Assembly: GCA_964424985.1 (NCBI GenBank)
Contig: CAYRKQ010000015.1
Location: 1-25,463 of the forward strand
Source: CAYRKQ01 sp964424985
GTDB lineage: Bacteria; Patescibacteriota; Saccharimonadia; Saccharimonadales; UBA7683
Length of the DNA stretch: 25,463 bases
Direction: 5' to 3'
The notes below the pieces were generated by a model. That model was not told the origin of the DNA. It saw only the letters and a program-made list of their open reading frames with translations, and made no database searches. The position numbers and the translations under genes were made by a program. Shown piece by piece: positions 15,459-22,585 of the stretch; position 1 is the stretch's first letter, and every line of letters begins with the position of its first letter.

Positions 15459-16004
15459 ATGGCAAAACGGAAAGCACAAAGTAAGAAACCAAAATCTACC
15501 AAGAGTAGTCTTAAAGAGGCAAGAAAGGTGCCGTTGAAGGTAATGATTGCAGTCGTGATGGCCGTAGCAGTGGTTGGCGGCCTTATGGTCTACCGTAGCT
15601 TTGCGGGTTCAGCTGTGACGTTCACACGATATGCCAGTGAGATGAAGGGTGGGTACAAAGACAGGTTGTTTAATAATAAAACCCGCTCCGCAACATCACC
15701 TATTTACGCACCGATCAGCTTTAAAGAAGCCGTGGCTTCAAGAACTGTCTGTGTTCATTACGGAGTAGAGGCGGTATCACCAGCTAACGGTCGCGGTTTC
15801 AAGGTGGAACTACTAGATTCATACTCTCAAGCTACGGGTATATCTAAGACATATAGTATCAACGGGAAACCCAAAGGTTTTACTGATAACGCTTGCCTGA
15901 AGTTGTCTGGTGCTGACTACGAATTCAGAGACGCTGGTTCCATAAAAATTCACATGGTCGGCAGAGGCGGAATCCTCGTCGATAAAGTTGAAGGCAGAAA
16001 ATAA
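15459..16004 (+). CDS. Membrane-anchored small extracellular protein, unknown function
   Basis: A 181-residue protein with a strongly basic start (KRKAQSKKPKSTK), one membrane helix at about 27-46 (VMIAVVMAVAVVGGLMVY) and then YRSFAG. An external domain of about 130 residues follows. It contains two cysteines, in TVCVHYG and NACLKLSG, which could form a disulfide. There is no sorting signal. The helix followed by RSFA recalls exported Saccharibacteria proteins, but that is from memory. It follows the sortase by 24 nt with AGGAG before its ATG, so it is the third gene of the surface operon. Confidence 0.75.
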   Translation: MAKRKAQSKKPKSTKSSLKEARKVPLKVMIAVVMAVAVVGGLMVYRSFAGSAVTFTRYASEMKGGYKDRLFNNKTRSATSPIYAPISFKEAVASRTVCVHYGVEAVSPANGRGFKVELLDSYSQATGISKTYSINGKPKGFTDNACLKLSGADYEFRDAGSIKIHMVGRGGILVDKVEGRK

Positions 16005-16076
16005 ACATAAATCCCTCTCAAATTAATTTGATCACGTTCCACTTTGTGGTAACTACTGAACCGGTTTCTTCTCGTC

Positions 16077-16085
16077 TGATATCAT
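16077..16085 (+). promoter_or_regulatory. Extended -10 giving a leaderless uvrC message with GTG start
   Basis: TGATATCAT, an extended -10, lies 6 nt before the GTG at 16092. Transcription should begin on the start codon itself. Confidence 0.5.
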
Positions 16086-16091
16086 TAAAGG

Positions 16092-17714
16092 GTGAATAAG
16101 AAGTTGGAAGAGAAGTTGAAGACGCTGCCGCGGGATCCTGGGGTTTATTTTCATAAGTCAAAATCGGGAGAGGTGATTTATGTGGGGAAGGCGGCGGTTT
16201 TAAAGAATCGAGTCAAGCAGTACTTCCACTCTTCGACTTCGCTCAGAGCAGGGAAGTCGCGGCCGTTTGATCCAAAAACTGAAGCGTTGGTAGCAGAAAT
16301 TTATGATACTGACTGGATTACAGTTGAAACGGAGCTCGATGCTCTGTTTTTAGAAAGCGAGATGATTAAGCGCTACAAGCCGCGTTATAATATTTTGCTG
16401 CGCGATGATAAAAGTCAGATCTATATTCGAATCCCGATGAAAGAAACATATCCGGCGGTGTCGTATACCCGCGGGCCGCTAGATGACGGCGCCGATTATT
16501 TTGGCCCGTACTATAATGGCTGGGCAGTGAGAAAAGCGCTGAAGTACTTGCGTAAAGTGTTCCCGTATTCAACGCATCAGACATTACCAAAACGAGTTTG
16601 TTTACAATACCATCTTGGCCTGTGCCCAGGGGTAGAAGAAGGGAAAATCTCTGAAAAAGAGTACAAGCGTAACCTAAGACGCTTGGAGCTGTATTTAAAG
16701 GGCGGTCGCAAGCAGCTTATTACTGAGTTAGAAAAAGAGATGAGGGTGTTTGCTAAAGTTTCCAAGTTTGAGCAGGCTGCTCAGGCTCGTAATCAAGTCA
16801 GTGATCTCAAGCAGCTCCAGCGGCAAATTGTCTTTTCAGACAGAGAATTTATGGATATCAGTAAAGACAAGGCGTTGGTTGGCCTGCAGGAACTACTCGG
16901 TCTTCCGGAGGTGCCAAAGCGGATTGAGGGCTACGATATTAGCCACATGTCGGGCACCAATAACGTGGCCAGCATGGTGGTGGCAACGAATGGTCTGGCA
17001 GATAAGGCGAGTTACCGTAAATTCAAGATGCGAATTCTTGGCAATAACGATTTTGCCCATATGGCCGAAACCATGTCACGCCGGTTTTCGGGGCGTCACC
17101 TCGATTGGCCAACACCGGATCTTCTGCTGATTGACGGCGGTAAAGGGCAACTTTCATCTGCCATTGATGCTTTGGAGGTGCAAGGGATGGAAATACCTGT
17201 TATTGGCCTGGCGAAGCGCGAAGAAGAGATTGTCATACATAAAACCCGCTCCAATGTTAACCTTCAGAAAGACTTCATTACACGTCACCCTGAACTTGTT
17301 TACAGTGAGCCCGTCGAACTTGACTCAGGATCTACCGGTGTACTAAATCAGATTCCGAAACAAGTTCGGAATGACAAGATGGTCAGAGTCGATGAATTAA
17401 ATCAGCCACACATCTCTTCAGATAGCGAAGATTTCATTACCGTTCATCTCACAAAAGCAGATCATATTACAAAGTTACTGCAGCGTATTCGCGATGAATC
17501 GCATCGCTTTGCTGTCAGTTACCACACTCACTTAAAGCGAACAGGTCAGACCAAGAGTGTGCTTGACGATATTCCATCAGTCGGTCCAACTACTCGGAAG
17601 AAACTTCTTAAAGCTTTCGGCTCAGTATCAGAGATCCAAAAAGCTTCAACAGCCGATATTGCAAAGCAAGTAGGGTTAATAAAAGCCAAAACCATCAAAG
17701 CCCATTTGAAGTAA
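16092..17714 (+). CDS. uvrC: Excinuclease ABC subunit C
   Basis: A 540-residue nuclease that makes both cuts in nucleotide excision repair. The GIY-YIG domain (about 12-95) shows PGVYF and EVIYVGKA. A UVR motif for UvrB contact is at about 212-247. The second nuclease domain has D282 and H285 in YDISH, D348 in LLIDGG and H471 in ESHRF. A helix-hairpin-helix tail is at about 490-540. Translation starts at GTG; no ATG fits the family start. Two in-frame insertions are unusual: residues about 47-56 and a block of about 53 residues at 394-446. Two of the four cysteines that hold an iron-sulfur cluster in other UvrC proteins are missing. The frame is unbroken. Confidence 0.95.
   Translation: MNKKLEEKLKTLPRDPGVYFHKSKSGEVIYVGKAAVLKNRVKQYFHSSTSLRAGKSRPFDPKTEALVAEIYDTDWITVETELDALFLESEMIKRYKPRYNILLRDDKSQIYIRIPMKETYPAVSYTRGPLDDGADYFGPYYNGWAVRKALKYLRKVFPYSTHQTLPKRVCLQYHLGLCPGVEEGKISEKEYKRNLRRLELYLKGGRKQLITELEKEMRVFAKVSKFEQAAQARNQVSDLKQLQRQIVFSDREFMDISKDKALVGLQELLGLPEVPKRIEGYDISHMSGTNNVASMVVATNGLADKASYRKFKMRILGNNDFAHMAETMSRRFSGRHLDWPTPDLLLIDGGKGQLSSAIDALEVQGMEIPVIGLAKREEEIVIHKTRSNVNLQKDFITRHPELVYSEPVELDSGSTGVLNQIPKQVRNDKMVRVDELNQPHISSDSEDFITVHLTKADHITKLLQRIRDESHRFAVSYHTHLKRTGQTKSVLDDIPSVGPTTRKKLLKAFGSVSEIQKASTADIAKQVGLIKAKTIKAHLK
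16234..16259. repeat. Hairpin insertion in the uvrC N-terminal domain
   Basis: CGACTTC (16234-16240) and GAAGTCG (16253-16259) are perfect inverted arms. The loop contains GCTC-A-GAGC. It encodes roughly SSTSLRAGKSR between the GIY-YIG strand VKQYF and DPKTEALV, where I expect only a few residues in relatives. Confidence 0.6.
17271..17440 (+). repeat. In-frame 159-bp insertion in uvrC with flanking direct repeats and a hairpin
   Basis: GACTTCATTAC (17271-17281) and GATTTCATTAC (17430-17440) match at 10 of 11 positions and are exactly 159 nt (53 codons) apart. Between them lies a perfect hairpin, ATTCCGAA, ACAAG loop, TTCGGAAT (17352-17372), followed by GAC. That is an inverted member of the family seen at 9522 and 9563. 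A second hairpin-like segment (CACCCTGAACTTGTTTACAG) is at the left. In other UvrC proteins EEEI is followed closely by the LLQRIRDE motif. Confidence 0.75.
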
Positions 17715-17728
17715 TACCAAAACGAAGC

Positions 17729-17734
17729 TATAAT
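17729..17734 (+). promoter_or_regulatory. -10 box before the 17744 gene
   Basis: TATAAT with 9 nt to the ATG at 17744. No ribosome site is present, so a leaderless or nearly leaderless message is likely. Confidence 0.45.
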
Positions 17735-17743
17735 ATACATCTT

Positions 17744-18019
17744 ATGCGAGACCCTGAACTACAGAGAAGAATCGACACAAGGCTAGAGTTTCAGGAGCGT
17801 GAGATGCTTGAAGGCAAGGAACTCCGCGAACTTGCGTTTTCTAGGTTGTTCAAAGATCATCAAGATATGGATCCAGAACAATTTGAAAGCTGGCTGGAAC
17901 TCCTTGAATCAGAGGAAGACGAACCAATACCAAATTTGTCGGCTGGTGTCGCAGCTCTTGCTATGATGGATGTTCGCGATAGTCTTAAGAAAGGTTACCC
18001 CAGCTATCATGTTGAGTAG
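17744..18019 (+). CDS. Small acidic helical protein, unknown function
   Basis: A 91-residue, Glu- and Leu-rich protein, probably all helix (RRIDTRLEFQEREMLEGKE, then FESWLELLESEEDE). No family is recognised. It overlaps the start of the aminopeptidase gene by 11 nt, so translation of the two is likely coupled. A -10 box 9 nt upstream supports its start. Confidence 0.65.
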   Translation: MRDPELQRRIDTRLEFQEREMLEGKELRELAFSRLFKDHQDMDPEQFESWLELLESEEDEPIPNLSAGVAALAMMDVRDSLKKGYPSYHVE

Positions 18020-19217
18020 CTCCTTCTTTGCAGGTAATCGTAGAAATCTTTCAAAAGCTATTAAGGGTGGGTTAGTTTTACTCACAGCTAGTGGGCTTGT
18101 GCAGAGAACGGGGGACACGGTCTATCCGTTTCGGCAGGATAGTAATTTCTTTTATCTAACGGGTGTTAAAGAACCTGATATGCTGCTTGTCATTGATGGA
18201 AGTAGTGAATTTTTGGTTTTGCCAAAAAAGACTGAGGCTGAGCAAATATTTGGGGGTAATATAAATTGCGACGAAGTTGCAAAAATATCTGGTATTGTAA
18301 AAATATTAGAATATCAAGAGGGGTGGAGTGAAATTAAGAAATTGCAACAACGTCGCAAAAAAGTATACACCATTTTGCCGCCCATAGTTAAAGTAACTCA
18401 TACCGACAGCTTTTTTACTAACGGCAATCGCAAGCGACTTGTTCAGAAGCTAAAACGACTGCTGACTACTGCTGAGGTAACAGATATCCAACGGGAACTC
18501 ATTCAGCTCAGGCAGGTGAAGCAAGCGGTAGAAGTTGACGCCATAAGGCAAGCCATTGCTATCACCGACGAGGGGATTGCTCGCGCTCGGGCACTTGTGA
18601 AGCCAGGTGTGAAGTCCGAGCTGCTTCAGGCGGAACTCGGTTATGCCTTTGCCAAGCATGGAGTAGCGCACGCCTTTAACCCAATTATTTCGAGCGGCTC
18701 CGATACCTGCACTTTGCATATTGCGCTTAGCAAGCGAAACGTTAATGCTGAGGAACCTGTTTTATTTGATGTCGGTGCCGAACATCAGCTTTATAGCGCA
18801 GATATCTCGCGAACCTACTTTTCATCCGCCCCTACAAAGCGACAAGAAGCGGTCTTTGCAGCTGTAATGAGTGTACATTCATATGCCATTGATTTGCTAA
18901 AACCAGGCTTGAGTTGGCGTGAGTACGTGCTAGCCGTAGACGAAAAGATGGGCGAAGAACTCATAAAGCTTGGACTAATCACCATTAACGACCGTAAACA
19001 TGTCCGAAAATATTTCTCACACGCTGTCAGTCATTCGCTTGGACTCGATACCCATGACCCCTGTGATTACAGCTCCGAGATGAAAGAAAACATGGTTATA
19101 ACAGTAGAACCCGGCATTTACATTAAAGAAGAGGCGCTTGGCATAAGAATTGAAGACGACATTTTGATTACAAGAAACGGCGCCAAAAACCTCAGTGCTC
19201 ACATACCATACAAATAA
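18009..19217 (+). CDS. pepP: Xaa-Pro aminopeptidase (peptidase M24B)
   Basis: A 402-residue aminopeptidase P that removes an N-terminal residue next to proline. The N-terminal creatinase-like domain includes FRQDSNFFYLTGVKEPD, typical of the family. The C-terminal pita-bread domain has the five metal ligands: Asp in LFDVGAEH, Asp in YSADISRTY, His in SHSLGLDTHD, Glu in TVEPGIY and Glu in IRIEDDI. The frame opens at 17970, but ATG 18009 is preferred because it aligns with the usual start of the family and overlaps the upstream stop by only 11 nt. Likely role: turnover of imported or internal proline peptides. Confidence 0.93.
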   Translation: MLSSSFFAGNRRNLSKAIKGGLVLLTASGLVQRTGDTVYPFRQDSNFFYLTGVKEPDMLLVIDGSSEFLVLPKKTEAEQIFGGNINCDEVAKISGIVKILEYQEGWSEIKKLQQRRKKVYTILPPIVKVTHTDSFFTNGNRKRLVQKLKRLLTTAEVTDIQRELIQLRQVKQAVEVDAIRQAIAITDEGIARARALVKPGVKSELLQAELGYAFAKHGVAHAFNPIISSGSDTCTLHIALSKRNVNAEEPVLFDVGAEHQLYSADISRTYFSSAPTKRQEAVFAAVMSVHSYAIDLLKPGLSWREYVLAVDEKMGEELIKLGLITINDRKHVRKYFSHAVSHSLGLDTHDPCDYSSEMKENMVITVEPGIYIKEEALGIRIEDDILITRNGAKNLSAHIPYK

Positions 19218-19240
19218 CCATCTCACCTCAATATAAAACA

Positions 19241-19276
19241 TTAACAAAAAGTTCACGATCGTGAAAAATTTGTTAA
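19241..19276. promoter_or_regulatory. 36-bp dyad-symmetric site
   Basis: Outer arms TTAACAAA and TTTGTTAA flank a perfect 14-bp palindrome, TTCACGATCGTGAA, with only a 3-nt mismatch on each side. It lies between pepP and the yvlD-like gene, about 35 nt before the -10 at 19312. It could be an operator for a dimeric regulator, or a terminator stem without a good T-run. Confidence 0.6.
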
Positions 19277-19308
19277 TACCACATAAACATATTTTGAGGG
19301 GTGGCGCG

Positions 19309-19317
19309 TGGTATAAT
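19309..19317 (+). promoter_or_regulatory. Extended -10 of the yvlD-secG operon
   Basis: TGGTATAAT is a perfect extended -10. An ATG at 19316 overlaps it and cannot be used. The ATG at 19328 is 10 nt downstream and gives a message with almost no leader. Confidence 0.6.
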
Positions 19318-19327
19318 GAACGGAAGA

Positions 19328-19711
19328 ATGAAGAAGCAATTTTTGCAGTTTCTTGCACGTGTACTCGCTAATGCTGCTGGTATCTACGTAGCATCGCTGA
19401 TGTTACACCAGCTTACCTATCAAGATAGCTTACGGATACTTCTAGTGGCGGCGTTTGTTTTGGCGCTCATTAATGCCGTCATTAAGCCAATTGTCGTCAT
19501 TTTCTCATTGCCAGCTTATTTAATTACGCTTGGACTTTTTTCAATTGTGGTAAATGCGTTCATGATTTACCTGGTAGATCTACTCTACAAACCGTTTGAA
19601 TTAGGCAGTCTGGGGACGGCAGTGCTTGCAGGGATCATCATTGGCTTGGTAAACTATATAGTAACTCGGCTGTTCGATTTAATTACACCGGAGGAAGAAG
19701 TGCATGGATAA
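19328..19711 (+). CDS. YvlD-like membrane protein (phage-holin-IV family)
   Basis: A 127-residue protein with four hydrophobic segments. The family pattern is clear: ALINAVIKPIVVIFSLPAYL, then TLGLFSIVVNAFMIYLV, then AGIIIGLVNYIVTRLF. The family is common in bacterial chromosomes and its function is not settled; the holin name is historical. The start at 19328 follows from the extended -10 at 19309-19317. Its stop overlaps the secG start by 8 nt. Confidence 0.85.
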   Translation: MKKQFLQFLARVLANAAGIYVASLMLHQLTYQDSLRILLVAAFVLALINAVIKPIVVIFSLPAYLITLGLFSIVVNAFMIYLVDLLYKPFELGSLGTAVLAGIIIGLVNYIVTRLFDLITPEEEVHG

Positions 19712-19922
19712 TATTTTTCAGATAATGACAGTGGGAAGTGCCGTCTTGATGATTTTACTTATTTTACTGCAAACGCGAGGTGCTAGTCTTGGTGCCGGCT
19801 TTGGTGGTTCGGGTGAGCTGTTCACTGCTCGTCGGGGTGTAGATAAAAGTATCTTTCAGGCAACAATTGTGGTGGCAATTATTTTTGTTGCATCGTTAGT
19901 ATTTAGCATTACGCGCGGATAG
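19704..19922 (+). CDS. secG: Preprotein translocase subunit SecG
   Basis: A 72-residue SecG, the small helper of the SecYE channel. Two membrane helices enclose the conserved loop, with LLQTRGASLGAGFGGSGE being the typical signature. The start overlaps the previous gene by 8 nt and has GGAGGAAG just upstream, so the two are co-translated. The substrate-binding protein gene follows by 19 nt. Confidence 0.93.
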   Translation: MDNIFQIMTVGSAVLMILLILLQTRGASLGAGFGGSGELFTARRGVDKSIFQATIVVAIIFVASLVFSITRG

Positions 19923-19941
19923 CGGGTAGCTTAAACACATT

Positions 19942-21711
19942 ATGTTAAAAAAACGACTTCTTCGTAAGAAAAATCATCCAACTGAGCTTGCTAAAGATCT
20001 CAGCAGTAAGGCTATTGAGTTGCAGAGCAGCTCGTCAAAGCACCTCACTAAATATGTGGCAAAACGAAGCTCGCGTATTCATGCCGTGCGGCGCTTTACT
20101 ATTGGTTGGTTGGTGTTGGCAGTTGGCCTATGCGCTACGACCTCATATGCAGCCTGGAACCTCCATGCTAAAAGTAAAACCAGCGCGCCAGATAACGGTG
20201 GCACCTACGTGGAGGGAATGACCGGTAAAATCAATAATTTAAATCCACTTTTTTCAAATGGCACCATTGACGGCGCCGCAAGTAAACTGCTGTTTAACGG
20301 CTTGCTTCGCTATGATGAGCGCGAGCAGTACGTAGCAGATTTGGCCGAAAGCTGGAAAGTTGGCAAAGACAATAAAACGTACACCTTAACCCTGCGAAGA
20401 GACGTTACATGGCATGATGGCGAACCTTTTACGGCGCGGGATGTGCTCTACACCATTAAAACTATTCAAACACCGGCAGCTCGCTCTCAGTTTTTTGCGA
20501 GTTGGCAGGGGGTAAAAGCAAGTGCAAAAGATGACTATCAAGTAACGTTTGAGCTGGCTTCACCATTTGCACCATTTGTTGACGCCATGACCGTCCCCAT
20601 ACTGCCCGCTCATGTTTTAGAAGATGTTGAACCGGCTAACCTGCGCAGCGCCACGTTCAGCAATTCACCAATTGGAACGGGGCCGTTTAAAATGCAGATA
20701 CTGCGTACGACCAACAAAGGGCAGCAGTTGGAGCTCGAGGCAAACGACACTTACTTCAAAACGACACCACGAGTTGATCGATTTGTGCTTGCGGCGTACG
20801 CACGTGAAGAGGAGCTTTTAAAAGATCTGAAGAATCGCGAAATTACCAGTGCCGTTGACTTAAGCAGCGACTCTGTAAATTCACTTTCTGAGAATACGCA
20901 GGTTCGAACCGCACAAATGCCTCTTAATAATGGCGTCTTTGCCTTCTTCAAAACCACCAATAAACCACTCAACGATGCAAACTTGAGGAAGGCACTTGTG
21001 TTGGCAACTGATAGAGCCCCTTTTCTTGACATTTTTCAAACTAGGTACCAGCCGCTCAAAAGTGCCATCTTGCCTCATCAACTTGGCTACAGCAGTTCGT
21101 TTAATCAAAAGACAGACCTGAAAGCAGCAGCGAAAGCCCTCGATCAAGCAGGATGGAAGTTGCAGGATGGTGTACGCAAAAAAGGCTCGCAAACATTGGA
21201 ATTTAACCTCGTAACCGTTGATAGTGCCGAGTACAGTAAAGTGGCATCAGAGTTGCAGCGACAGTGGAAAGAACTTGGCGTGGTGCTGAAGCCGCGTATG
21301 CTCAATCAAGAGCAATTAGAACAAACCGCGCTGAGTGCGCATGACTACGACATTTTGCTCTACGGTATTTCAATTGGTTCAGATCCTGACGTGTATGCCT
21401 ACTGGCACTCATCACAAGCTCGTCCAGGCGGCCTTAATTTTTCAGAGTGGAAGTCTCCACGAGCCGACTTGAATCTTGAGATTGGCCGGACGCGGCTTGA
21501 TCCAATACTCCGTAAAGCACGATATCAGGATTTTTCAGATGAGTGGCAAAAGTCAGCCCCTGCGGTGGCTTTGTACCGCCCGCGGTTGAGCTATTCATAC
21601 CATCAAAATGCCCAAGGTTTCTCTATCTTCTCACTCAACACTTCCGCCAATCGTTTAACCAACGTAGAACACTGGACCGCCGCCACCAGATCAGTCACCC
21701 TCACTCCATAG
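19942..21711 (+). CDS. Peptide/oligopeptide-binding protein (SBP family 5), membrane-anchored
   Basis: A 589-residue extracellular binding protein of the OppA/DppA type. The family block after the anchor is clear: LLFNGLLRYDE, LAESWKVGKDNKTYTLTLR, VTWHDGEPFTARDVLYT, and GTGPFKM further on. Instead of a lipobox it has a basic cytoplasmic segment of about 50 residues and one helix at 52-72, so it would be anchored by that helix. No permease or ATPase genes follow, so its transporter partner is elsewhere or it works alone. It appears to be the last gene of the yvlD-secG operon; no strong ribosome site is visible. Confidence 0.9.
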   Translation: MLKKRLLRKKNHPTELAKDLSSKAIELQSSSSKHLTKYVAKRSSRIHAVRRFTIGWLVLAVGLCATTSYAAWNLHAKSKTSAPDNGGTYVEGMTGKINNLNPLFSNGTIDGAASKLLFNGLLRYDEREQYVADLAESWKVGKDNKTYTLTLRRDVTWHDGEPFTARDVLYTIKTIQTPAARSQFFASWQGVKASAKDDYQVTFELASPFAPFVDAMTVPILPAHVLEDVEPANLRSATFSNSPIGTGPFKMQILRTTNKGQQLELEANDTYFKTTPRVDRFVLAAYAREEELLKDLKNREITSAVDLSSDSVNSLSENTQVRTAQMPLNNGVFAFFKTTNKPLNDANLRKALVLATDRAPFLDIFQTRYQPLKSAILPHQLGYSSSFNQKTDLKAAAKALDQAGWKLQDGVRKKGSQTLEFNLVTVDSAEYSKVASELQRQWKELGVVLKPRMLNQEQLEQTALSAHDYDILLYGISIGSDPDVYAYWHSSQARPGGLNFSEWKSPRADLNLEIGRTRLDPILRKARYQDFSDEWQKSAPAVALYRPRLSYSYHQNAQGFSIFSLNTSANRLTNVEHWTAATRSVTLTP

Positions 21712-21732
21712 TTTCTATTTCATGCCTCAGTA

Positions 21733-21741
21733 TGCTAAAAT
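21733..21741 (+). promoter_or_regulatory. Extended -10 of tRNA-Leu(CAG)
   Basis: TGCTAAAAT fits an extended -10, 12 nt before the tRNA 5' end. No convincing -35 is seen. Confidence 0.4.
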
Positions 21742-21753
21742 GACATCTGTTGA

Positions 21754-21840
21754 GCGCGAGTGGCGGAATTGGTAGACGCGCTAGCTTCAGGAGCTAGTGA
21801 GCGCAAGCTCGTGGAGGTTCAAGTCCTCTCTCGCGCACCA
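21754..21840 (+). tRNA. tRNA-Leu(CAG)
   Basis: Full class II tRNA. The acceptor arms GCGCGAG and CTCGCGC pair fully, and CCA is encoded at 21838-21840. The anticodon loop TTCAGGA gives CAG at 21788-21790. The long variable arm (GAGCGCAAGCTC) is as expected for leucine, and the T loop TTCAAGT is standard. Confidence 0.96.
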
Positions 21841-21857
21841 AACAATTGGAGTATAGA

Positions 21858-22538
21858 ATGAAAATCGCAGTTACAGGAGCAAATGGAAAAGTTGGACGCG
21901 CATTAGTGGGGCAGCTTGATTCTGCTAAGTTTGAAGTCACGCCACTTGATTTACCAGAACATGATGTCAGTAATCTAGATCATCTTATTGAGGCGACAAA
22001 AGGGCATGATGCAATTTTACATTTTGCTTGGGCTGCGCTACGAGACAACTTTCTTTCGGGAACAATTGATCCAATTAATACTCAAATGACGGCAAATGTT
22101 TACCGAGCTGCGGTGGCTAATAAAATTCCAAGAGTAATTATGGCAAGTTCTAATCATGCTCATCGTCATGATCTGCGCGACAGCGATGGAAGAATCAGAC
22201 CTTCAATTAATCCTCCGGTTCCAGATAGTCCCTATGGAGCGGAAAAAGTATTTATGGAAGCACTCGGCCGGTATTATGCAGCTCATGATAACCTCGAGGT
22301 TGTATGCTTACGTATAGGAAACGTGAACGACAAAGATAAACGGCAGGCTAACTCCCCTGAAGATCCTACGCGGTGGATGAGTCATGCCGATTTCGGTAGA
22401 TTAGTAACCCGCTGCTTAGAGGCAGATAAAGTGCCCAATGGCTTTGAGATTGTCTATGGCGTAAGTGAACAGCCAGTATTTGATTGGATAAATTCATTTG
22501 GATACGAACCACAAGATTCTGCAATCCAAACTCCCTAA
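21858..22538 (+). CDS. NAD-dependent epimerase/dehydratase family, uronate-dehydrogenase-like
   Basis: A 226-residue extended short-chain dehydrogenase. The nucleotide-binding start TGANGKVGRALV and the catalytic YGAEK (Tyr-x-x-x-Lys) are present. MASSNHAHRH with PDSPYGAEKVFMEALGRYY and VCLRIGNV resembles uronate dehydrogenases, which oxidise uronic acids to lactones. The C-terminus is short, so the exact substrate is uncertain. The ATG at 21858 is chosen because GGAG lies 6 nt upstream; an upstream TTG at 21846 is not needed. It begins 17 nt after tRNA-Leu, so tRNA read-through may express it. Confidence 0.78.
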   Translation: MKIAVTGANGKVGRALVGQLDSAKFEVTPLDLPEHDVSNLDHLIEATKGHDAILHFAWAALRDNFLSGTIDPINTQMTANVYRAAVANKIPRVIMASSNHAHRHDLRDSDGRIRPSINPPVPDSPYGAEKVFMEALGRYYAAHDNLEVVCLRIGNVNDKDKRQANSPEDPTRWMSHADFGRLVTRCLEADKVPNGFEIVYGVSEQPVFDWINSFGYEPQDSAIQTP

Positions 22539-22544
22539 GAGTTG

Positions 22545-22553
22545 TGGTATCAT
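22545..22553 (+). promoter_or_regulatory. Possible extended -10 before the FAD oxidase
   Basis: TGGTATCAT fits an extended -10 and would give a leader of about 27 nt holding GGAGGG. CATAAT at 22551 is an alternative box. Confidence 0.35.
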
Positions 22554-22585
22554 AATGCATATGATTAGTGCTTTTTGGAGGGTAA

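Noticed and set aside
16092..17714. uvrC as a pseudogene or frameshifted gene because of its extra blocks
   Set aside because: The frame is open from the GTG to the helix-hairpin-helix tail, and the catalytic residues looked for in both nuclease domains are present. The extra DNA is a multiple of three.
19328..19711. Prophage lysis gene
   Set aside because: The holin-IV name applies to the domain, but this protein is a chromosomal YvlD-like relative in an operon with secG, and no phage genes are near.
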